DNA of 64,000 nucleotides from Rhineura floridana (lineage: Eukaryota; Chordata; Lepidosauria; Squamata; Rhineuridae), in the NCBI RefSeq assembly GCF_030035675.1, contig NC_084494.1:19513248-19577247 (forward strand), in the 5' to 3' direction. The notes beneath the pieces are model-generated. The model was given only the letters and a program-made list of their open reading frames with translations. It searched no databases and was not told where the DNA came from. Both the position numbers and the translations under genes were made by a program. Positions 57,179 to 64,000 of the stretch are shown here, in pieces. Within the stretch, counting starts at the first letter, position 1, and each line of letters opens with the position of its first letter.

Positions 57179-57346
57179 CAGTGGAGACGGGTGGCTCCAA
57201 TGTCAGCGGGGCAGTAAATCCACTCCAAGTTTTAGTCTGAACTTTCAAGGAGCTGTCCAAGATGCAAAAGCTCGGACTAAAAGTTCAGACTAAAACCCAG
57301 AGCAGATTCACTGCCCCATTGACATTGGAGCCACTAATCTCCACTG
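57179..57346. mobile_element. hAT-like palindromic MITE (family F) with exact 8-base target duplication
   Basis: The ends CAGTGGAGACGGGTGGCTCC and GGAGCCACTAATCTCCACTG are inverted and the interior is largely mirror-symmetric. CAATTGAG is repeated exactly at 57171-57178 and 57347-57354. Confidence 0.85.
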
Positions 57347-57371
57347 CAATTGAGGTTGCTTTTATTATTGA

Positions 57372-57600
57372 TCTGAGAGCCAGTGTGGCGTAATGGTTAG
57401 AGTGTTGGACTATGACCTGGAAGGCCAGGGTTTGAATCCTCACACAGCCATGAAGCCCACTGGGTGACCTTGGGCCAGTCACCAACTCTCAGCCTCAGAG
57501 GAAGGCAATGGTAAACCTCCTCTGAATATCATTTACCATGAAAACCCTATTCATAGGGTCGCCATAAGTTGGGATCGACTTGAAGGCAGTCCATTTCCTT
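57372..57600 (+). repeat. Sauria-type SINE, full length with target duplication
   Basis: The head GTGGCGTAATGGTTAGAGTG with box B GGTTTGAATCC, the core ACTGGGTGACCTTGGGCCAG and the BovB tail GGGTCGCCATAAGTTGGGAT are all present. The repeat TTTTATTATTGA flanks it (57360-57371 and 57600-57611). Confidence 0.9.
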
Positions 57601-57799
57601 TTTATTATTGACCTACACAGTGATCAAATTGGTGATTTTTCTCTATCCCATTGTAGCCATTCAGATGCAGGGCTGGCACCAGCTGATGCCTGTCCTGCCT
57701 TCCCCCTGCCCCTTAATCCTCCCCCCACCAGCCCTGCAGTTGGAGCAGCACTTGCTTCATTTATTCTTCCCACCCGCCATCCATCCTGTTTGCATCCCT

Positions 57800-57940
57800 A
57801 TAGCCCATGGGTAGAGAATCTGTTGCCCTCAGATACAGGACTCCAACTCCCATCAGACTCAGCCAGCATGGCCAATGGGCAAGAATGATGGGAGTTCTAG
57901 TTTAGCAACATCTGGGGAGCCACTGGTTCTCCACTCCTGC
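57800..57940. repeat. Palindromic MITE (family A)
   Basis: ACTCCAACTCCCATCAGACT and GATGGGAGTTCTAGTTTAGC are mirrored arms. Confidence 0.65.
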
Positions 57941-57944
57941 TTCA

Positions 57945-58540
57945 TTTATTGATTTAACCAAATTTATATACTGCTTTACTGTAAACAAAACCCCTTAAGC
58001 AATTTGCAAAGAATATAAAATACACATTAAACATGTCAGTAAAAATCAAAGGAAAAAACAAGGTTATACAAAAGCAACATAAATAAAATCAATCAACTGT
58101 TTGATGTATGCTTTGAAATGTATACTTTCTATACATTCTATGCTAAAAATGCAAAAGCAAACTGAATAAAATCAACAGATGAAAGTATACATTCTATGCT
58201 AAAATGACAGGTTAAAATACACAACAACTTTGCAGGTCTGGGTGGCTTGCCTAAAGAGAAAAGATTTTAGCAGGCGCCAAAAGAATACCACAAAGGCGCC
58301 TGCCTGATGTCAATGGGCAGGGACTTCCAGAGAGTATGAACTGCCACACTAAAAGATTGGTTCCTTATGAGTGCAGAACTGACATGATGTGGCACTTGTT
58401 CTGCAGAGATCCAAGTGGTTGAGTGGGCATATATGGGATAAAGCAATCTTCCAAGTGAGTTGATCCCAAACTGTCAAGAGCTTTGTATACTAATAGTAAC
58501 ACCTTGAACTTGGTCCAGTACTTGGCTCTAACCACCTCTT
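57945..58540 (-). mobile_element. L2-type LINE 3' region
   Basis: The minus strand contains L2 motifs in reverse: GGCGCCTGCCTGATGTCAAT, GGGCAGGGACTTCCAGAGAG, AGAGCTTTGTATACTAATAG and the tail at the left end (ATTTATATACTGC). It is old and broken. Confidence 0.65.
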
Positions 58541-58784
58541 CTGTCCAATTGTAGCACTAACTAACCATCTTGTCAGCACAAGCATTTACACTTGCATAAC
58601 TGGACTTTCCCCATCTTTCCCTGGGGCCCTCCCCAAATCTGCTCTGGAGGGTTGCGGGAAAACCCAGAACAGTTTTAGAGGATGGGGGGAGAGGAGAGAG
58701 GGAGGAAGTCCTATTGTGCAAGCGCAGTACCTTGTGCTTACAGGACTGTTACTTTGTACTGCTTTGGATACAAGCCATTATTAC

Positions 58785-58905
58785 AGGGACAGGGAGCTCT
58801 TGGCCCTCCAGATGTTGCTGGACTCAACTCCCATCAGCCCCAGCCAGCATGTTCAGTGGTCAGGACTGATGGGACTTGGAATCCAACAACACCTAAAGAG
58901 CACCC
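58785..58905. repeat. Palindromic MITE (family A)
   Basis: GGCCCTCCAGATGTTGCTGG, CCCATCAGCCCCAGCCAGCA and a diverged right arm are present. Confidence 0.65.
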
Positions 58906-59324
58906 CACCCAACAAGAACAATTAAAAGTGCGTGATTATAGTTGTCCAGGGTCTAGGGGTGGTGGTCTTAGACCCAGCAATGTCCCTATGTCTCCAGCAT
59001 CCTATGAGGCAATCAGCATGAAATGGGAGTGTATTTGTCACTGAGAAGAGTCTTCTAATATGCTTCCTCATCCTTTCCTGCTGATTCGAGCCAATCAGAG
59101 TGAAAGGAGGCGAGCCAGCCACTGAGAAGACTCTTCTCAGTAGCTAACACACTCTTTCCTTTCATGCATCTCGTAGGGGAGTCTATTGTTGTGGGAGAAG
59201 GCATTAATAAGGATCTCATTTGCAACCCAGCAGCAAAAAGGGAGGGGGAGGGGTTGTGGCTGTGACTATCATGAAGGGACCCTGCACTTCTGAATTTGCC
59301 ATTCCACTACTGCAGTGGGACTCA

Positions 59325-59430
59325 AAAATTAAGGCAATGGTAAACCACCTCTGAATACCGTTTACCATGAAAACCCTACTCATAGGGTTGCCATAAGTCG
59401 GAATCGACTGGAAGGCTGTCCATTTTCACC
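59325..59430 (+). repeat. Sauria-type SINE, 3' fragment
   Basis: GGCAATGGTAAACCACCTCT and GGGTTGCCATAAGTCGGAAT are the core and BovB tail. Confidence 0.8.
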
Positions 59431-59689
59431 ACTGATAGCAATGTGGAAGCACGGGAAGCAAGCTGGAAGTCAGAGTCCATTGAGTTCAGAGGTGTGTTTG
59501 TGAAAGAGGAGTGGATGGGTGGGTGATGACAGAGAGAGAGAGAGAGAGAGACACTTTTGGACACAGATCTCTCCAGTTTTTCTTTGCACTCCTACCCCTC
59601 ATAGTACGTGTGTGTATGTGGAGGGGGGTAACACCCCAAGCATCACACCCACCCAGGATTTTCCTGCCAGCTGGTGGGAACTTCTGCAA

Positions 59690-60000
59690 GCAGCCCTGTC
59701 CCCTCTTCCGTAATAGGACAGCTCGGGGGAGTCCCTGCCTGGCGATTGGCTCTTCCACGGGGCCAATCGAGAGGCGGGTCCCGGCTCGCTCCATCTCTGG
59801 TCTGCCCCGGCGCTTCTGGAGTCGCCGACAGCTGCGCGTGTGAGCGGCGGGGAGAGGCTGGCGAGCTTGCCGGCATCCTCGCCACTCCGTTTCGACGATG
59901 CGCCCTGGGCTCCGCGGCCCCGGGCTGCTCCAGCTGTTCCAGTTGTTGCAACGCCTGGATTTCTGGACGGTCAGCAGCCAGACGGGTAAGGAATTGCAGC
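59690..60000 (+). promoter_or_regulatory. CpG-rich promoter with paired CCAAT boxes
   Basis: GC-rich, CpG-dense sequence. An inverted CCAAT box (CGATTGGCTC, about 59736) and a direct one (GGCCAATCGAG, about 59760) lie some 130 bases before a start codon. The motif order suggests transcription to the right. Confidence 0.6.
59898..59985 (+). CDS. Candidate first exon of an unidentified gene
   Basis: From ATG at 59898 the frame reads MRPGLRGPGLLQLFQLLQRL then DFWTVSSQT, ending ACGG before a good GTAAGG donor (GT at 59986-59987). I do not recognise the peptide. By synteny with the human region a TAF12 5' exon is possible; in that case the frame could be untranslated or an upstream ORF. No second exon is visible before base 64000. 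Confidence 0.35.
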
Positions 60001-60264
60001 AGCAGCAGCAGCGGAAGCCGAGCTGGGAAACTCCTGGGGATGGGAGCTAGGAGGAGAAGTTGAGTTCACACCGGCAGTGGTGCCACTAGGGCAGGACTTT
60101 GGGGCAGAGGTCTAGAAGCCCCGCTCAGCAGACTGGGCAGAAGGGTCTCTCCAATGCAGCAGGGCTGGCTTACCACATTTGACTGTGGGTGAAGTAATAC
60201 CCTGTGCCATCTAAAAAAGGCCCCCTCCGAAAGCCTCTCTCTTAAGAAGAGAAGGATGTATCTG

Positions 60265-60355
60265 ACTGAGTAGTAGGCCCATTGAAACAAATGAAGGTAA
60301 GTTCGTCATGGCCATTCCTTGCAGTGGGTCTACTCTGAGTAGGACTCGCCTTGGC
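60265..60355. repeat. Palindromic MITE (family C), partial
   Basis: GAGTAGTAGGCCCATTGAAA and AGTGGGTCTACTCTGAGTAG are its inner arms. Confidence 0.55.
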
Positions 60356-60689
60356 TCCGACCCGGAGTCTCAAACCGAGGGTGCTGATGCTGTTTTGGGG
60401 CGGGATTCAACAGCACAGGGCAAATTCAGGTTGCTCAACTATAGGTGGTCGATGGTCTTTCATAACAAGTAACCTTGCTTCCCCCAAAAGATTGGACTTT
60501 ATGTGATCAGGAAAGAGATGGAGGAGGGGAGATGCATTGGAAAGTGGGAGCTGATCCTTGCTTTGCTGCAACGTCTAACCTCCCTGCAAACAAATCAGAA
60601 TGAAAGCACACTGAATAGCCAGAATTGTCTAATCTCCCAGCAAGCGAATCAGGTTGAATGTTCAACAAAGGGATCATCTGGAAGCAACC

Positions 60690-61005
60690 CAAGATGGCAA
60701 ACCTGTGACCCTCCAGACATTACTGGACTACAACTGCCATTATTTATACATTCATTACATTTATATCCCACCTTTCCTCCAAGGACCTCAAGGTGATGTA
60801 CATGGTTCTCCTCTTCCCAATTTTATCCCACGACAACCCTGTGAGGTGGCTTAGGTTGAAAGACAATGACTGGCTCAAGGTCACCCAGTGAGCTTCATGG
60901 CTGAGTGGGGATTCAGTGGTTAACCAATGCTATGTCAGCTGGGGCTGATGAGAGATGGAGTCCAGGAACAGCTGGAGGGCCACAGGTGTCCCATCCCTAG
61001 TTTAA
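60690..61005. repeat. Family A MITE split by an L2-tailed SINE
   Basis: The left arm (ACCCTCCAGACATTACTGGA) ends near 60740 and the right arm (CAGCTGGAGGGCCACAGGTG) resumes after 60920. Between them lies a minus-strand SINE with ATTTATATCCCACCTTTCCT and GGTCACCCAGTGAGCTTCAT. Confidence 0.65.
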
Positions 61006-61179
61006 AACTGCACCACTGTTTGGGGGGGGGGCAAGGAAAGGTCCAGGGAGGAGGAAGTACCCCACCCACAATTAGCTTGTCCCCCAACTCCCCATTGCTG
61101 GACTAGACCCATGATTATTGGAAGGAAATGATCTTTTTGCATGCTTAGTACAATCTGAATAATTAAAAACTGAAAATTA

Positions 61180-61285
61180 ACGTTGCAGTTCCCTATGGGC
61201 TTACCTGGGAGTCAGTTTCATTGGACTCGAGGGGCTTACTTCTGAATAGACATACACAGGGTAAGAAGGCCGCAGTCATTCCTAA
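61180..61285. repeat. Palindromic MITE (family B), diverged
   Basis: GGGCTTACCTGGGAGTCAGT and GGGGCTTACTTCTGAATAGA are the arms. Confidence 0.5.
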
Positions 61286-61329
61286 GCATGTTTTCTTGGA
61301 TGCTTCCCCTTTCCAAATCATTATTAGGC

Positions 61330-61460
61330 AGAAGTGGCTGATGGCTCTGTGTCAGTGGGGCAGTGGAATCTGCACTGGGTTTTAGTCCAAACTTTCAATG
61401 AACTGTTCAAGGTGCTTCCACTGCCCACTAACATGGTGCCACCAGCTGCCACTGTTGTTA
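61330..61460. repeat. hAT-like palindromic MITE (family F), diverged
   Basis: GTCAGTGGGGCAGTGGAATC and GGTTTTAGTCCAAACTTTCA match 57179-57346. Confidence 0.65.
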
Positions 61461-61824
61461 GGCTTAACTACAGAGAGAAATGTTTTAGGATGGGAGTGTA
61501 AATGTGAAATAAACCATACATTTTCTTTTTTGAAATCACTCATGTGGGACAAAGCGCCCCCTTCCTTAGAAATGCACTTTGCCCTGTCTGTGTCCACCCC
61601 TCAACATATTTCTGGAGCCACCACTGGTTGAGCTGCAAAGGAGAATCAGGGACGGAGAGGGGGGAGGGAGGGGGTTCTATGAGAATACTATTGCTGCAGT
61701 GCTGAAAGGTGCAGCTGAATGAAAAGGTTGCCATTTGCATCTAAGTATTCTCTTGCAGCACTCTCAAGACAGATCCTGCATGCCATCCCAAGAGGGACAA
61801 ACTGATATGGATATATTTATTCAA

Positions 61825-62120
61825 GAGCATAAGAAGTTCCTGGTTGGATGAGATTAAAGGTTCATCTGGTCCAGCAGCTTGGTTCCGTCTATGGCAAGCC
61901 AGCCAGTGCCGGCTGGTGGCTCCATGTCAGTGGGGGAGTGGAATCTGCTCCGGGTTTTAGTTCAAACTTTCAAGGAGCTGTCCAAGGTGACCACCACCTC
62001 ACTGACATGGAATCACTAGCCACCACTGAAGCCAGATATTTCTGGGAAGCCTGCTAGCAAGGCGTGAAGGCAACAATTTTCTCCCCCACCCAGCTACTGT
62101 TTCCCCACCTTCAGCAACAG
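61825..62120 (-). repeat. Dispersed repeat D, interrupted by a family F MITE
   Basis: AGAGCATAAGAAGTTCCTGG through ATGGCAAGCC is the first part; after the MITE it continues with TTTCTGGGAAGCCTGCTAGC and TTCAGCAACAGGTATTTAAA. Confidence 0.65.
61904..62028. mobile_element. hAT-like MITE (family F) nested in repeat D
   Basis: The ends CAGTGCCGGCTGGTGGCTCC and the mirrored CTAGCCACCACTG are flanked by AAGCCAGC (61896-61903) and AAGCCAGA (62029-62036), an 8-base duplication with one difference. Confidence 0.75.
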
Positions 62121-62346
62121 GTATTTAAAGTATATAAGTAGAACCTGCAATAAAATGTTGCAGTGTGGCATGCTTCCTATCCACCATTTCCCACTTTTCC
62201 TTCCCAACCCTAGTCTTCAAGTATAGGAGGCACAGCGCTATGCACAGAGTGGTGGTCTTTAGATATCCAAAGAGTAGGTGGAGCAGAGGGCAGGATGTAA
62301 ACCAATGGATGGAAATTGCAGAGCACCAGATTTTGCCCAGCCATAG

Positions 62347-62939
62347 TGTCAGCTTCAGGGCTGGGGGCTGGGCAGTAACGAAGCAGCCGGCAGTTAGCTT
62401 GGCAATAAATCAGTCAAAGCCAGGCAGATAACGGAGGCTGGCTGGCAGAAGAAAGGCTTGACAAGCTAACCAGTAGCAGTGTCCAAGAGCGTGGTCCAGG
62501 TAGGGAAGCAGAGTTCGGAAAGCCAGGGGTCCAGTCCAAAGGTCTAGAGGCTAGCAACGGCGTTACATGTGAGGGGTAACAACCGATGTTGTAGTCAGCA
62601 GTCTGCTGCAGCCATGAACTGCCTTTTATAACAGACTCCCTAAGCCAGGTCCTAAGCCCCTAAGCCCATGATTAGTCTCCCAGCTGCTCAGAGCTGCTTG
62701 TTCTTAAATGACCCGACCTCTTCCTTCGTTGCTGTGATACTCGCTGGCGTCTCCTTTCTGCAGGGGGGAGGGGAGCCTCCTGTTCATACCCAGAATCCGA
62801 TTGAGGGGCTTCAGCCAGCTCCTGGACATTCTCCAGCTGCGGAAGAGCCAGAGTTGTGTCCTCAGGGGTTCCACTAGTTCCTTCTCTTGGGTCTACCAAC
62901 TCTGCCTCTTCCTCCGAGTCGTCTGAAGGGGCCATGACA
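62347..62939 (-). mobile_element. Solo LTR of an LTR retroelement, 593 bases, with 5-base target duplication
   Basis: On the minus strand it starts TGTCATGG and ends GCTGACA (TG...CA), and CATAG is repeated exactly at 62342-62346 and 62940-62944. A TATA-like TTATAAAAGG lies near 62625. A single LTR without internal region means the rest was lost by LTR-LTR recombination. An 87-codon open frame begins at the LTR edge. The family is not identified; a 5-base duplication fits Ty3-type or some retroviral elements. Confidence 0.8.
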
Positions 62940-63077
62940 CATAGGACGGATGTCCTAATGATATGAGCTGTTTAACAGTAGAGCAGATGGCCCAAGGTGG
63001 TGGACACTCCTTCATTGGATGTGGCTTAGGCAGAGGCTGGATGGCCATTCATCAGGGATGCCATAGTTGCATCCTAC

Positions 63078-63244
63078 CAATGGAGACCAGTGGCTCTGAT
63101 GTCAGTGTGGCAGTGAATCCACTCCAAGTTTTTGTCCGAACTGTCAATGAGCTTTCAGCACCTTGGACAGCACCTTGGACATTCAGACTAAAACCCAGAG
63201 TGGATTCACTGCCCCATTGACATCGGAGCCACCAGTCTCCACTG
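63078..63244. mobile_element. hAT-like palindromic MITE (family F) with 8-base target duplication
   Basis: CAATGGAGACCAGTGGCTC and GAGCCACCAGTCTCCACTG are inverted ends; the flanks CATCCTAC (63070-63077) and CATCCCAC (63245-63252) differ at one base. Confidence 0.8.
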
Positions 63245-63404
63245 CATCCCACATTTTAGATCCTGCACAAGTCTATGTTTTTGGATATCCAGAAGGCATG
63301 GTTCAAGGTCAGTAACTTTTACCCACAGAGGAGGGTAAAAACCCAGAAATGGGATCATCATGTTAGACCAATGATCTTTACAGATGCATATCATCATCAT
63401 AATG

Positions 63405-63522
63405 GGTTGTATCCATCTGAGGTCTACTCAGAGCAGACCCACTTAAATGAATGGACCTAAGGTAGTCATGTCCATTCACTTCAATGGGCCTACACTGAGT
63501 AGGACGAGTATTGGATACAACC
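63405..63522. repeat. Palindromic MITE (family C), well preserved
   Basis: GGGTTGTATCCATCTGAGG mirrors GAGTATTGGATACAACC, with CTCAGAGCAGACCCACT and AATGGGCCTACACTGAGTAG inside. Confidence 0.7.
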
Positions 63523-63674
63523 AAATGTCACACACCTGGGTAAGTCGCTCCTCAGGTTCTGTTGTGCATTTTTAAATAGATCTTTCTATTCTCCCATAGA
63601 TAGACAAATAAAAAATGGGCCAGGATTTAGTATAGCTCCATGAACTTAATGTTGGTAGCGCAAGGCCCAAACTT

Positions 63675-63775
63675 CTTAGGTTGCAGTCTTATATACATGT
63701 ACCTGAAAACAAGTTCCATGGAACACAAGTAGGACTTACTCCTGAGTAAACATGTAGGCATCCTCGGTTAAAGCT
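63675..63775. repeat. Palindromic MITE (family B), partial
   Basis: GGACTTACTCCTGAGTAAAC and the GGTTGCAGTCTTATATACAT side match the family. Confidence 0.55.
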
Positions 63776-64000
63776 GGGTTTTCTTGTCATCTGTCCTGCG
63801 CAATCTGACCTAATGACATTAACCAGGCTGGAAGTGAGCCATTATTGATTTCAGCACCAGATGCAGCCCACTGGTACAAACAAGCTTTACCTAGTTTGTG
63901 TGACAAAAACTGTTGTCCTAGTTCCAGTGCTGATATTGGGGAACCCGAGGCCTGGGGGCCAAATGGAGCCCTCCAGTCTTCTCTCTCTGGTTCTCAGAAC

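Larger units (their letters stand above)
50390..59690. other. Intergenic region right of GMEB1
   Basis: More than 9 kb of layered LINE, SINE and MITE sequence, listed separately. The stretches 53830-54910 and 55120-55620 contain nothing I can identify. Confidence 0.65.
59986..64000. other. Right end of window: intron or intergenic repeats
   Basis: Families A, B, C and F palindromes, an L2-tailed SINE, repeat D and a solo LTR account for much of it; no exon is recognised. Confidence 0.6.

Noticed and set aside
59486-60063. Open frames of 100-129 codons on both strands near 59.5-60.0 kb
   Set aside because: They overlap each other in several frames and start inside a GA repeat or GC-rich promoter; only the short ATG frame ending at a donor was kept, as a weak candidate.
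62672-62935. 87-codon Glu-rich minus-strand frame as a host gene
   Set aside because: It lies wholly inside a solo LTR with clean ends and target duplication.

Overview
The window is a piece of a vertebrate nuclear genome, most likely a squamate reptile and probably a lizard. It carries split genes with canonical splice sites and CpG-rich promoters. Its repeats are typical of squamates: BovB-tailed Sauria-type SINEs, tRNA-Ala-derived SINEs, CR1, L2 and L1 fragments, several palindromic hAT-like MITE families, and a Ty3-type LTR element of the Gmr1 group. No bacterial-style operons, CRISPR arrays or rRNA genes are visible.

Two host genes lie on the minus strand, head to tail as in the human 1p35 region (from memory). 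YTHDF2, an m6A reader, starts at 8958; exons 1 to 3 and the first 292 codons of exon 4 are present, and the C-terminal YTH domain lies beyond base 1. GMEB1, a SAND-domain transcription factor, has nine coding exons from 45063 down to 19656. They join in frame to 563 residues, and a probable 5' UTR exon lies in a CpG island near 50.2-50.4 kb. A third promoter-like CpG island with paired CCAAT boxes and a candidate plus-strand first exon lies at 59.7-60.0 kb; its gene is not identified, and TAF12 is only a synteny-based guess.

The introns and intergenic DNA are mostly old and young repeats. The largest is a nearly whole LTR element (36505-42375) in the GMEB1 intron between coding exons 3 and 4. 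It has near-identical LTRs, and its pol order is protease, integrase, RT, RNase H, so integrase precedes RT; this is the hallmark of Gmr1-type elements. Its capsid region resembles the SCAN domain of vertebrate zinc-finger proteins. A partial second copy follows it directly. Two smaller insertions touch GMEB1 splice sites. An L2 fragment abuts coding exon 2, where the expected upstream acceptor AG is missing. A BovB-tailed element sits at intron position +12 after coding exon 3, with its target duplication covering positions +3 to +12. Downstream of 50.4 kb the sequence is almost entirely layered repeats, including an L1 inside an L2, hAT MITEs inside other repeats, and a solo LTR with a 5-bp target duplication.
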